Source: Lyophyllum atratum
Lineage: Eukaryota > Basidiomycota > Agaricomycetes > Agaricales > Lyophyllaceae
NCBI GenBank assembly: GCA_014905825.1
Contig: JACGCN010000001.1
Span: 372,001-436,000 of the forward strand
Reading direction: 5' to 3'
DNA: 64,000 bases
The notes below the pieces were generated by a model, which was not told the DNA's origin, searched no databases, and saw only the letters and a list, made by a program, of their open reading frames with translations. Positions 34,618 to 47,358 of the stretch are shown one piece after another; the first letter of the stretch is position 1, and each line of letters opens with the position of its first letter. Position numbers and translations under genes: made by a program.

Positions 34618-37434
34618 ATGATGGCACCACTCCTTACCGCGGCCCAGGCCACCCCCCCAGGACGTATATCCCAACTACTGCCAACTGTCAAATGTTCCAA
34701 TTGCAACCGACCCGTCCCGCTCACGGAGCTAGGCGAACATGTCTGCTCCGCCCCACCCCCAGTACCTACTCTGCCGAAACCTACAGTATCTATAGCTGCT
34801 GCCACCTCGCTTCTTCCTCAACATCTGCAGAATCGTGTTGCGTCGCCCATCTCAATATCTCCCCGAACACCCTTGAGCGATGCACGACACGGAACGCCGC
34901 CTCCAAGGATGCAGGAACAAATCCAGCAGCGTCTTGGCCCTCCGAGCTCCGAGCGCCTCAACATTAGTACTGCCTCGACCACATCTTCCACGTATCAGTC
35001 CAGATCGAGTCCTCTGGCTCCCAGTAGAAGCGACACTTCCTCTCCAGCTATGAGGTCTCCAACCAACAACAGCACATCTCCTCTTCGCACACGCCCGCCT
35101 CCATCTGGTGGCTTCCGTGCCAGGACGACTTCAAATGCTGGTTCCATGTCTTCAGGGTTTTCCGGCCCGTCCTCCCCAACCACAGCCCGACCCTCGTTCT
35201 CTTCGCAGCGCGACGTCAACCCTCCACCTAATATGCGAGCCCCCCCTCGCGAACCAGTTCCTCCCCCTCCGCCAACAGAGAGAGAGCGAGAGATAGATAC
35301 CAAGATCGGCGGGGAAGCTGGTATGGCTGGAGTAGGAAGAAGAGGCTTTGCTGCCGCAGCCCGTGCAGCTATGTTTGCACTTCCGGTCAATCACCGGCCC
35401 CTTGGTCCCCAACCACGGGGTGACAATACTCCCTATCTTCATATGAACATTCCGTCACACCGTACGTTATATCTACTTTTGATCGCGGGACTCCCAATCT
35501 GATCGCTACTCTTCCGCAGCCAACGAAACTCCTCCTCTGTCGCCAGGGTCTGGATATTCGTCGCACTCCCCTGGAGTTTCTCCCTATCCGCAATCACCTG
35601 TTGCTCAGAAGGGACCACCATCTCCAGAGCGATACCACCAGCCTTCTCATGAAATGACTCCGTCCATGGATAAACCTGGTTTACCCTCATCTCCGGTCTC
35701 TCCTCGTATGCCATTTTTCGAAAAATTTAGAAACCAATTACCGGGTGTGGTTGCCCCAGACACCACTTCACCCATATCTACCAACAGTACAAACAATGTT
35801 AATACCCCATCAACAGCCAAACAGCTACCTTTCTCCACTCGACCACGGGAATCCGATTCCGGTTCGACCGCCTCTTTGTACAGCCAAGGTGTCGTCAGTC
35901 GCTCACTCAGCGTAAGCACCACGGCTTCACGACAGGATCAACCATCCCCGCGTCCACCTTCGCCAGCTTCCGAATCGGGCTCCGATTACGGCGGTCTGGC
36001 TTATGCCGACTCGACGGATTACGAGGATGATGAGCCCCAAACGGATGTCAAAAGTTTGAAGGGCAAAGCCAATCCTCCACCACCACTTGCACTTACCTCG
36101 TCAATCCTTCGTTCCGGCTCTATAGCCAGCGTGAACCACGTTCGATTCCCTTCGACATCCGTGCGCAGCGATAGAAGTGCGGCCTCCAACGTCAGCGGCC
36201 ACAAGCGGAATACATCCATCTCCTCTATGTCATCTACGTCCAGTGCGGGCGGCGAGTCTAGAAAGAGCAGTTCAGCTGCAATTGCCCAGGCTCTCGGGTT
36301 GTCACAGACGTCGCCTAGCTCTTATGGGAGACTCGGAGGACCCGGTATTGGGAGGGGCGGAAGAAGTACAAGCGGCAGCAGCAGTGGGAGCAGGAGTACC
36401 TACTCGCGCGGTGGAGCAGGGACGAGTGGAAGTAGTTTGGGAGCTATGGAGAAGGAGGTTAAGACACTGCTCGAAGGTGCCAATGCTGGTATGCCTGCCG
36501 AAGAGCGAAGGGCTGGGTTGACGAAGAGTAAGTCGACTGGCAAGCAGAGGACGTTTGCGGTTGGGGAGAACGCGGGTTCTGGCAGCGAGAGTGTTAGAAT
36601 GCCTCTTACTGCTGTGGCGCCAAGCACGACCAGCAGCAGCATTGCCAAGACTGACAAAAGTGTGGAACCTGGGAAGGAAAGGAAGGAGGTGGTCAGGAAG
36701 CCCAGGGTGTGCTTGAAATGTGACCATAAGATCAATGATGGGCGGTGGGTGCAAGTTGATAATGGTGGGGTGCTGTGCGAGAAGTGCTGGAAGAACATGT
36801 ATCTGCCCAAAGTGCGTTGTCAGCTTTTGCTCCTCTCCAAGCCTGGCTCACAACGTTACATTTTCATATAGTGCCGTCGATGTAACCTACCGATCGAGAA
36901 ACAGGCTGTATCATCTTCGGACGGCCAGCTCAAGGGTAAATATCATCGGGAATGTTTCAATTGCCACACATGTCATGTACGTCGATCAAGTCCATCCCGT
37001 TTTACCGCTTATTGACATTGCCTCAAATACAGAAACCATTCCCTGACAAATCGTTCTACGTCTTCGATGGCAAGCCTCTGTGTGCTTATCACTATCACGA
37101 AGCAAACGACTCCCTGTGTGCTGCTGCACTCTGTGGCCAGCCAATAGAGGGCCCTTGTGCAGTGTCTCATACTGGCGACCGCTACCACCCCGAACACATG
37201 ACATGCGAGCATCCTGGAAGCCCACCATGCAAGGTCAAGCTCGAGGAATATTGGGAAGTCGACGGTCGGATGCTGTGCGAGCGCCACGCCCACGCCAGTA
37301 AAGTTGGAAGCGACGATGAGGAGGGCGAGGAGGAGTGGGTACAGAGCTCACGGGCGCTTAGGCGCGTTACGAGGTTCATTGATTTGGCGGGAGGCCTCCC
37401 GTCTGGGGGTGTGGGTGGAAGTGAGCTGCGCTGA
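34618..37434 (+). CDS. LIM-domain protein, paxillin-like (Pxl1-type), with N-terminal zinc motif
   Basis: Adaptor of the kind that links Rho GTPase signalling and the actin cytoskeleton at growth and division sites; yeast Pxl1 is the nearest known type. It begins MM at 34618. Residues 25-45 carry CSNCNRPVPLTELGEHVC, a CxxC...HxC zinc-binding pattern not usual in Pxl1. About 650 residues of Ser/Pro-rich disorder follow, with one intron at 35463-35518. Two LIM modules close the protein: CLKCDHKINDGRWVQVDNG...CEKCW, joined over introns near 36810-36870 to CRRCNLPIEKQAV and YHRECFNCHTC, and then KSFYVFDGKPLCAYHYHE, CGQPIEGPC and RYHPEHMTCEH. The last Cys/His spacing is atypical. The C-terminus is acidic (DDEEGEEEW) and ends GGVGGSELR. 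Confidence 0.86.
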
Positions 37435-38290
37435 TTCACAAGCGCACGTATTTTATGCCGGGTTTCCTTTTGCCCAATGGACATCTCAGTCCTCTTCTTT
37501 CTTCTTCTCTCCCTCCTCCTTATCTATGCGTCTCGGTCTTTATTCCCCCGGGTTGGTTGCGTTCCTTCCCTCTCTCTTTTCAATTGTATTTATATATCCG
37601 GATCTACATTATGCAACCTCCCCATACCTCTATTCCAGTGCTCGGCCTCTTCGATTTAATACGGGATCTGTTTCTTGTTCATCTCTTTTTCATTTTTTAT
37701 TAGTACTTATGTATGTACACCAGTGGTCCTCTCCATCCTAAATATATCTGCGAATACCCCATGGCGAGACGTGGTTCGCGAAGTCAACTTTTGTATGTAG
37801 TTTATAGTTTTCGTGGACCCACGATATCATGTGCCTGGGTACCCTGACTGTCACCACCAACCAGGAAGGACCCTGCCACTGGACCCTGTCAGTGAAACAG
37901 GTTCCACCTTGCTTGATAACTCCCAATCCTATCGTAGCACGCATAGTCGACCCAATGATCTCTATGTCAATGCCATTGCCCTCAGTCACCTACCGACGTT
38001 CGGCGCTCGGACCAGCTGTACCGTGCTGCCACATGCATGAAGAAACGCATGATACTTTTTCAAATGCTCGGCCCCATGTTTATAGGCGAAAAACATCTTG
38101 CTCCACGTCTCCTACTTCACGGACTCTGTCCATCTCGCATCACCGCACCAGCGCTTGAGAGGCGTCTCTTTTCGAAGCACTTGAACGTCCTACTTTTCGA
38201 CCGACATCCGGATCCCTTCATACACATTTGAATACTCACCCCTTTCCCATCTATCCTACGGAATTTTTATGTTCAAGTCGAGGCATTATT
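37435..38290. other. Intergenic region, 0.86 kb
   Basis: The left half is pyrimidine-rich, with CTTTCTTCTTCTC and TTTTTCATTTTTTATT stretches, consistent with the LIM gene 3' UTR. The right half is the amino-acid permease promoter. No gene supported. Confidence 0.45.
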
Positions 38291-40681
38291 ATGGAACGCA
38301 AGACCTCGAAAATCAGGGATCCGGAGGTGATGATAGAGAAGAAATCGACGTTGGATATCAATGGAGAGGGAAACGGGAGTGAACATCGACTGAGTTTGGA
38401 GGGGCTTCCTGTCCACGATAAAACGCGCAGACGGCTCAAGGTATGTTCTTGTTATATGTGAGACCCGGGTTGGTGAAGAGAACGCGGTTATACAGAACCG
38501 ACATATACAACTCATCGGAATCGGAGGTGTGTACAAGATTGCTCTGAATGTTTTCGCCTTCACTTCATCTTGTCGCAGGAACCGTCGGGACAGCTCTATT
38601 CGTCCAGATTGGCTCTTCACTCACGAAGGGAGGACCGGGTAAGTGTTTATATGTAGAGACTTGACATGACATCACAAAGTGACCACATTCAGGCAGCTTG
38701 TTCTTAGCGTTTACGATTTGGTCGACATTTATATTGGCAATCAACAACTGTCTATGTGCGTACACATACGCAGGCGAAGTATATGGTGCTGACGTGAATC
38801 ATGTCCTTCAGCTGAAATGGTCACATGGATCCCAATATCCTCGCCATTTGTGCGTGTCGCGTTTTTATTTTGCATACATAAATCACCCAAAGCATGCCAT
38901 TGTCTAGGTGCGGTTTGCAGATCGCTTCGTTGACCCGGCCTTAGGCTTCTGTGCTGGCGTGAATTTCTTTGCGCTTCAAGCTGCCCTCGTTCCATTTGAA
39001 GTCGTGGCCTTCAATCTCGTGCTCCAGTTTTGGACGGATAAGATACCAATAGTTGCTGTTATCTTCTTCGTACTGATTTCCTACGCGTGAGCGTCACTTC
39101 GCGCGTGCCTTAACCAAATTAATATCACCACTTCCTACAGATGTCTGAACATGTTCGCTGTACGATGGTATGGAGGTGGGTTCGAGTGTGACGACCTAAT
39201 GTTGTAATACTGATCTCAGCCTCAGAATCGGAGTTTTGGCTAGCGATAGGGAAAGTCACTCTGGCAGTTGGTGTAACGGCCTTCACGTTCGTAACAATGG
39301 TTGGAGGCAATCCATTACATGACAAGTACGGTTTTCGCAACTGGGATCGTATGTCTAGCCGTCTATTATAATTCCGGTAAAACACTGAAGGCTTTGTCAC
39401 AGCGGCGAAAGTACCAGGCGCACCTTTTGCAGAATATATAGAAATTGGATCCCTTGGCCGATTCCTTGGATTCCTAGCTTGCTTCATCCAGGCATCTTTC
39501 ACCATCGCGGGTATGTAGACTTTCATTCTACATGAGTGCACTATTCATGTGCATGCAGGCCCAGACTATGTAGCAATGGCGGCAGGAGAAGCAGAACTTC
39601 CTCGACGAAACATGCCACGCGCCTTTTTTAGCGTGTTCTATCGCTTGACAGCATTTTTTGTTGTCGGTTCTCTGTGCATCGGAATTGTGGTCCCCTACTC
39701 AGATCCGGATCTCCTGAGCGCCCTGTCAGACGCACGCCCAGGCGCGGGATCGTCGCCATATGTCATCGCAATGGAGCACCTTCACATCAAGGTTCTCCCG
39801 CACATTGTCAACGCATTAATTCTTACTGCCGTATTCTCTGCCGGGAATAGTTACGTGTACTGCGCGAGTCGTACCTTGCTTGGGCTAGCACTTGAGGGCA
39901 AGGCGCCCAGGTTCTTGACGCGGTGCACTGCGCACGGGGTTCCCGTTTACTGTGTCGCTGTGACCCTCGGAATCGCCATGTTGTGTTTGTGCCTGCAGCT
40001 TCCGTCTCTTTCGCATCGCTGACGCAACTACAGCTTTCCTTCAGGTCTCTAACAACGCGGCGGTAGTGCTGCAATGGTATGAACTTGTCCTCCTTTTCCG
40101 AGGTCATCACTAAGCTAATATCTGCACAGGTTTGTAAACCTGGTGACGGCATCTCAGCTCCTGAACTACGCAATCATCTCGTTTACATATATTCGGTTCC
40201 ACAAGGTTCGTTTCCTCTGTAATCTCTGTGCACCAATCTGAAGCTGAGGCCGGACGTCCAGGCGTTGAAGTCTCAGGGAATTTCGCGAGATTCTTTGCCT
40301 CATAAAAGCTACTGGCAACCGTTCTGTGGGTATGTCGCATCTTTTATGGCTCTCTACCTGCCGTCAGCTGATGATCCACAAGCTACTATGGCCTTGTTGG
40401 CACTCTGACCATGGCCTTCGTGGGAGGGTATACAGTATTTCTCCCAGGCAGATGGGACGTTCCGACGTTCCTGTTCTCCTATGCCATGATTGGGATTGTG
40501 CCAGCCCTATTTCTCCTATGGAAAGTCATCCACAAAACAACGGTCGGTTGATTCCATGAAATGTTGACTTGGAAGCTATCCTGACAAACTCATCTAGTGG
40601 AGGCATCCTGCCTCAGTTTCGTTCTTCGAGGAAGAGCGTACGGAGGTCGACCAATATGAAGAGTCTTATACCAATCGTTGA
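38291..40681 (+). CDS. Amino-acid permease, AAT family (APC superfamily)
   Basis: Proton-coupled plasma-membrane importer of amino acids (GAP1-like group). The ATG at 38291 (MERKTSKIRDPEVMIEKK) starts a cytosolic tail ending RRRLK. The hallmark NRHIQLIGIGGTIGTALFVQ is assembled over introns, with IGG/TIGTALFV as the substrate-backbone-binding break of TM1. TM2/3 give LFLAFTIWSTFILAI and AEMVTWIPISSPFVRFADRFVDPALGF, cited as AEMVTWIPISSP and RFVDPALGFCAG. Later parts include QASFTIAGPDYVAMAAGEAE (TM6), ANALILTAVFSAGNS-like TM8 (VNALILTAVFSAGNSYVY), SRTLLGLALEGKAPRF and FTYIRFHKALKSQGI. The C-terminus is FEEERTEVDQYEESYTNR, stop at 40679-40681. The gene is split by about ten short introns. Substrate range is not predictable. 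Confidence 0.9.
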
Positions 40682-41721
40682 CGGACGGAATATCTCTTTT
40701 CATCGGCTCTCCTTCATCTCAGGATATCCACTTGGAAGCCTGCCGCCATTACCGTGGCCACACAAACTCGGCATTGATTGTCAAAATACCCTTCCCGTAC
40801 GCTACATCTGTATTGAAATAACAAAGCAGGGCCCAAAGATGAGCGGAGCTCGTGATTTGGCGTTCACCCTCTTATGACGACGCACTTCGACGGCGGGTCC
40901 CTGGTTTTCATTGAGGTTTATTGCCACTGGGTTTACTTCTACATTCCATGGTCACGAGGCACTGGCGATGGGTTGTGAGGCTGATCTCTCCAGCTTCTCC
41001 ATGTAACTTTGCGACCCAAGGTACCACTAACGATGAAACCATGATATGGCAACATACTCTCTAACTACGAGAACACATCCGCCTACTGCAGACGACACCT
41101 CGTGCACTCTCGTGCACCGCGCATTCATTTTGACAGCCCTTCGCGTATCATCCACTCCTACCCGACCTTCAAAGTCCGGGTGTTGTCCTGCTACGGCAGC
41201 GAGTCCTCTTCTCAGCCCGACACTTTCCACAGGGGTATAATTCTTCCCTTACATTCTGCTGTTCTGCCTCAATAGGTCTAAACCTTTACGGAACGCAAAT
41301 CGTCGATAAATTGCACTTCGCGGAGGGTGACAAAGTCAGAATGAGACATTACAGGTGGTGAAGGGCCCGTTGTCAGGCATCAATCTCATGTGGAAGAGCT
41401 GGCAGCTCCAGATCAAACACGTAGAAAGCTGAAAGTATGTGACATCTAGTTCAATCGCTTTGGGCCTGACTAAAGTGTCTGCAGAATCGTCACCTGTGTT
41501 CCCCCCCTGATTTGAACCAAATGATACTTTTTCTCGTCTATCAACAAGGACTGCACTTTCCAGAGCAGCGTCAAGCTGACTTCCAACAACTCAAGATTGC
41601 AAGCGAGATCAGCTCTGATGATTTACGAACAGCGTGGGAACCTGATAACCAATTACCATGATCTCCAGGACCCTCTGCAAGGTACGAGGAAACAGCGATC
41701 GCCAATAATTCGCCCAAGTCG
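40682..41721. other. Intergenic region, 1 kb
   Basis: 3' end of the permease gene and promoter of the histidine phosphatase gene. Frames at 41027-41240 on both strands are short and unmatched. Nothing else seen. Confidence 0.45.
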
Positions 41722-42490
41722 ATGACTTCTCCTGCAAAGACGATCCATATAATCCGCCATGGAGAGGCTGTACACAAGTAAGTACATCCAAATCTCAATA
41801 GGCGAATGGATCGCCGACCACGCGATTAGTATCGATCGAACCTATAACCTGCGTGACCCTCCTTTGACGGAAAAAGGCTTTGCGCAGGCGGAAGCCCTTA
41901 GCATCAAGCTTTCGACGATCTTCAAGATTAAACCATCTGCCATCGTCACTTCTCCGATGACACGCACCATTCAAACAGTCCGCACACTCTTTCCATCCGC
42001 ATTCGTTGAAGGTCCCGACGCGGTTCCTCTGCGCATCTGGCCGGACCTACGGGAAGCGCACGACGCGATCTGCAACCAAGGACGATCTCGTGCAGAAATG
42101 CAGGCTTTGCATGAAGATCAAGATTTTTCCGCGTGCGATGAGGAATGGAATTACAAGGCCCATAACTTCGAGACGCGGCGGACCGAGCCGAGGTGGTTCG
42201 GAAGGAGTTGATGAAAATTCCTGGTCCTGATGTAGTGGTGGTGGGCCATAGGGGATTCATCTCGTTTCTTATAGACACAAATCAAGTGAAATTTGGTAAT
42301 TGTGGTGCGTGTTGCTTTCACCATCGTCGTGGACTTCTTGATTAAGCCATGATTATCAGAGATTCGTTCGTACAGGTTTGCGAACGCGGAGGAATTGACC
42401 GAACGTCGCTATGGAGTCCACGAGCTTGGGTGTGAATATGATTTCGGTCCGAGTCTGCTGGTCGAGATACCGCTCGTCCCCGCAGTCTGA
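41722..42490 (+). CDS. Histidine phosphatase (phosphoglycerate-mutase-like), frame broken
   Basis: Branch of the histidine phosphatase superfamily with small-molecule or unknown substrates. The ATG at 41722 gives MTSPAKTIHIIRHGEAVHN, containing the catalytic RHGE. Intron 41778-41829 is followed by IDRTYNLRDPPLTEKGFAQA, the usual P(L)T.xG(xxQA) part. IVTSPMTRTIQT carries the second phosphate-pocket arginine, and VVVVGHRGFISFLI the second catalytic His. The final exon gives EIRSYRFANAEELTERRYG and ends LVEIPLVPAV, stop 42488-42490. Between HNFET and AADRAEVVRKEL (about 42170-42178) the frame shifts by one base with no intron signals, so one base seems missing. All active-site residues are otherwise kept, which fits a recent frameshift or a sequence error better than old decay. 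Confidence 0.8.
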
Positions 42491-42944
42491 AGGAAGAAGG
42501 ATCTCTCTTGATTATCGCCGCTGTGTTCTCAACTGTTTTCCATGTCTGTGCTACTATGTTGTCTAAGCTGTCCTCGCATTTGTTTTGTACAATGATCATG
42601 CTCTGCGCCGGTTTACTACTACCTTCCTTAGTGCGTATTTGACGATGCATGCCTACAACAGAAAGCGAGACGGTCTTCAAGAGAGACAAGTCTCGATTTA
42701 TCTCTCCCAAATATTTCCAGTGGGGTCTCAAGCGCGTTTCGTTTTTTGAAGCGCGAAGAAATAGGGTACTGCGAAGATGTTCAGAGGGCTGGCAGTTGAG
42801 TGATTTGAGTCTGACGGGTCAATTATAGCCTTTCAATCAAGATCTGCTATATCTGCCGATGTCCCCTAGTCACTACAAGAGATTGATTCGCAAATGATAG
42901 ATTCTCCAGGTCTGCTTTACAACTACTGGTGATACAGTGAAAAA
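42491..42944. other. Intergenic region between convergent genes
   Basis: About 450 bp between the 3' ends of the histidine phosphatase and PRE2. No ORF or RNA supported. Confidence 0.45.
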
Positions 42945-44195
<1,251 letters not shown>

Positions 44196-44346
44196 GATGT
44201 TGAGGAAACCAGGCTGAAGCTGACGCGGCCGCGTTGTTGCGCGTTCAATTGATCTTTGTTTACCAGCCGCGCTAAAGGACTTGAAAGCAAACACAGCAAC
44301 TCTTGGCGTTCACTGTCACTTACCATCCCGTTGTGCCCATGCCTGG
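44196..44346. promoter_or_regulatory. Compact bidirectional promoter PRE2/GPI2
   Basis: Only 151 bp separate the two start codons, so the genes must share regulatory DNA unless one uses a downstream start. The assumed starts could shift by in-frame upstream Met codons on either side. Confidence 0.5.
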
Positions 44347-45502
44347 ATGCCCAAGCCACGCGACAGTGCTTGGGGCAAGACTCTCTGGAAGAAGCAGCCA
44401 TTTCCCGATAATTATGTACCCCGTAACCTGTTCCTTTCATCCCTGAGGAGAAATAGTGAGTTTCCAAACATGCGAGCCTAACACAAACCTGCTACTGACG
44501 TGATGTACCAGCCAATTTTAAGCCTTATACCTACTGGCCAGTGGTCCTACTATCATGTGCAATTACCCAGCATATATCGACAATATTTATATTTCTGGCG
44601 ACATTCGTTCGTCTTCGGGAACGACTACTCGATCCTCGCACGTTGGTTCTGATATCTGTAGGGTGTTTTGTTGCCGGTTATACCACCTGGACGTGGGGAG
44701 ATTTCACCAGGGCTGATGGGGTGGATAGATATGCCAATCGTTCGTATCTCTGGCTAAATCTGTAGTGACATCATGCCTACTGCAATCGACAGACCTCAAA
44801 ACCGTGAAATCCTCGATTCTAATATTTCTCGCCCTCATGTCGCTCTCTCCAGTGTTGAGGACTTTGACGGCCGCGACTTCTTCCGATTCTATCTGGGCAC
44901 TCTCGGCTGTGCTGTTCATCTTGAACGCCCTTCTGGCTGATTACCGCGCTCAGAACCTCGATGGACAGGTTCATGAACGGTAGTTCTTTGCTTTCACTAC
45001 AACCTAACGTGCCCACTGACAATCTATTCCAGGTTAACCTCCGTCCTATCTATGAATGCCGCAATATCGGCCTCCGTTGTTTTGGCGTCTCGTCTGACAA
45101 CAGACGTTGCTGTTTTTGCCCTTGTATTATTTTCTGTGCAAGCGTTTGCGCTTTTCCCGATGCTACGACATCGTTTGCAGGTACGGCTTGCTCAGACTCT
45201 TCATATATATCCACCGGCTTTTCTATTTTTAATCAGACATCGACCACACTAATCCAGTGTTCCTTGACGCTGGGGTTAGCTCTCACAGCCCTATCACTGA
45301 CCGCGCCGCTGTCGTGGACCATCACATGCATCTTCTTCATAACTCTCATATTTGTTACCTTTCTGGCGCCCGCATTTTTGGTGTGGGCCCAGAAATTCAA
45401 GAAGTACGTCCCTTGGACTTGCAACCATCCGCTGCTCTGAAGTGCACCCCTTTCAGTGAGATTCGCGGCCCTTGGGATGTAGCAGTTCCGAAGGTCAATT
45501 AG
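44347..45502 (+). CDS. GPI2: Gpi2/PIG-C, subunit of GPI-GlcNAc transferase
   Basis: Multi-pass ER membrane subunit of the complex that adds GlcNAc to phosphatidylinositol, the first step of GPI-anchor synthesis. The start at 44347 gives MPKPRDSAWGKTLWKKQPFP, followed by DNYVPRNLFLSSLRRN, and after an intron TNFKPYTYWPVVLLSCAITQ, the most conserved PIG-C region. Hydrophobic segments follow: HISTIFIFLATFVRL, LVLISVGCFVAGYTTW, SILIFLALMSLSPVLRTLT, SSDSIWALSAVLFILNALLAD, VAVFALVLFSVQAFALFPML and ITCIFFITLIFVTFLAPAFL. The C-terminus EIRGPWDVAVPKVN matches the family's xGPWDxA end. Stop 45500-45502. Five or so introns. Confidence 0.92.
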
Positions 45503-45660
45503 TGGACCGTGTGAATAGCATGGTCACATCGTCGAGACCAATAATACTAATAGGCATACGATCTTTGATCGAGTGAACGAATACAAGGAGAACACTGTAG
45601 GACACTAGAATGGTATATCTCCGGTGGTACTTGTCCGTTCCATCCCTCCCACAGTTTCTC

Positions 45661-46223
45661 TCAGTTCTTCAATCGGTTTGCCGGAATAAACGGCCGAATA
45701 TACTTGTCGATGTAATCCTGGGGTACTCCTTCCAGTACCGCGTCATCGACAGCCCTGTTGACTCTAAAGATATACTCCTTTGCTGGAGGACCTTCGACCA
45801 AGCACTCTACGTCGACATAAACGAGTGCTTCGATGATCTCCCTGCCCTCAGCGACCTCCCCATTCCTTTTCCCAAAGAATTTCACCGGGAGGGTGCGTTT
45901 GATGTAGTTGTAGGGGACACCCTCGAATCCATCAAGTTTGGCTTCATCTTCGGCAGTGAGTGTGTAGACCATGCCGTACACAATGTCCTCTCCGGATTCT
46001 TTGACATTAGCATACCCTGCTGTGTTGATGAACCATTTCCTGGTACCGATGGCTTGTCAATATTTCACGCCGCTATTTTCGACAATCTCTTCAGAGAAAC
46101 TGACCACTTTGGGAGGAGTGCTGTGCCAATGTATGTACTTCCAGGGCATCTGCGCCTCATTTGATCAAGCCAAAGGTTGCTGCCATAGGCAAAATATAGC
46201 GTAGGAACTGTGAAATCGGCCAT
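45661..46223 (-). CDS. Gamma-glutamylcyclotransferase-like protein
   Basis: About 165 aa in two exons. GGCT-fold enzymes turn gamma-glutamyl peptides into 5-oxoproline, linking to glutathione turnover; substrate is not proven here. MADFTVPTLYFAYGSNLWLD holds the YGSN substrate-binding loop right after the start at 46223. The intron joins PKW to KWFINTAGYANVKESGEDIV, then YGMVYTLTAEDEAKLDGFEG, where the VxG(M/V)xxL and acidic stretch carry the catalytic Glu. The C-terminus EGVPQDYIDKYIRPFIPANR also fits the family. The stop is at 45661-45663. It lies head-to-head with SNU13. Confidence 0.88.
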
Positions 46224-46349
46224 CTCAAGCGTAGATGCACTTTGCAGATGATCTAGATGGCGTGGCTTATCGTGCACATCGTGCCATCTTTGGCGGTTGG
46301 CACTCGACGAAGAGAAGCCTCGCGGAACCGGAAACCGGATAGCATGGCG

Positions 46350-46357
46350 TTACGTAA
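46350..46357. promoter_or_regulatory. TTACGTAA palindrome in the GGCT/SNU13 spacer
   Basis: Perfect 8-bp palindrome matching bZIP (Yap1/CRE-like) sites, in the 246 bp between two divergent start codons. It is notable because Yap factors control glutathione genes, but the link is inference from motif and position only. Confidence 0.35.
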
Positions 46358-46469
46358 GCGCAGCGCCTCAAACTTTTTTAGATCGCTCTCTTCACCTCGA
46401 ACACTTCGACCAAGGATCAACCCGACGTGAGGTCACCTACTTCTACCTACCAAAACCACATACACAAAA

Positions 46470-47009
46470 ATGGCCGATGTTAAAGCGAAAGCCTGGCCCC
46501 TTGCCGATGCCGACCTCACGAACTCCGTGTGTAAACTTCTTGCGCACCCACTTTTTTTTTCTGAAACAGGCGTGGTTTTCAGATTCTAGAGCTCGTGCAA
46601 CAGGCCGGTCAATATAAACAGTTGAAGAAGGGTGCGAATGAAGGTACGAGACACCCATGATTCTCACATCCAGTATGCCTAAGTTTTCGCGCACAGCGAC
46701 CAAAACACTTAACCGTGGTATCGCCGAATTCATCGTCTTGACCGCCGACACCGAACCGATCGAGATTCTTCTCCATCTTCCCTTGTTGTGCGAAGAAAAG
46801 GTATGTGGTGTGCGCGTGCTATATCCCTCTTCTCTGACAGTTGGTTTCAGAACGTACCCTACATCTTCGTCCCCTCGAAGGCAGCTCTGGGACGTGCCTG
46901 CAATGTATCAAGGCCCGTCATCTCTGCTAGCGTTACCACCGGCGAATCGAAGGAGCTGTCCAGCCAGATCACGACGGTCAAGAATGCTATTGAGAAGCTG
47001 ATGTTCTGA
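46470..47009 (+). CDS. SNU13: Snu13/NHP2L1, U3 and U4 RNA-binding protein
   Basis: L7Ae-type protein that binds kink-turns in U4 snRNA (tri-snRNP) and box C/D snoRNAs. Splicing four exons gives 126 aa, the exact yeast length. [19 protein letters not shown] opens at 46470; [20 protein letters not shown] and [18 protein letters not shown] form the RNA-binding GANE/ATK region. [20 protein letters not shown] and [18 protein letters not shown] follow. The C-terminus ends IEKLMF, stop 47007-47009. Confidence 0.97.
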
Positions 47010-47358
47010 ACGTTACGGCGTTTTTGTAGTGTACAACTGCCCCCTACGGGAACAAAATGAATAACCTCGATGTTATCCAATAATTATAGCCTTTTGACTC
47101 GTTCGCGTTCGCAAGTTATGAGTTTGTCGTATTCTGAGGCCCGACTTCGGAATCTCTGGGCATAGCAGCCCGCAAGACCTATTTTTGAGACGAGATCGCT
47201 CCACGTGATGGGCTTGGAGTCGTTTCACAGATCCTACCACTGGGCGGCCACAGCGTCTGAGCCTGGGTCATTCCCTAACTATTTGTCTTTCTCTTCCTTC
47301 GTCTTTCCCAGCATACCCTACAAAATACCCTAGACCAAGTCTTGTCAACGCATCTGCA
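47010..47358. other. Intergenic region upstream of the peroxidase gene
   Basis: About 350 bp. SNU13 3' UTR and peroxidase promoter, with a CT-rich tract (TTTCTCTTCCTTCGTC) near 47285-47300. No ORF. Confidence 0.45.

Noticed and set aside
41505..41520. Resemblance to a tRNA T-arm (GATTTGAACC)
   Set aside because: No acceptor or anticodon arm can be formed around it.
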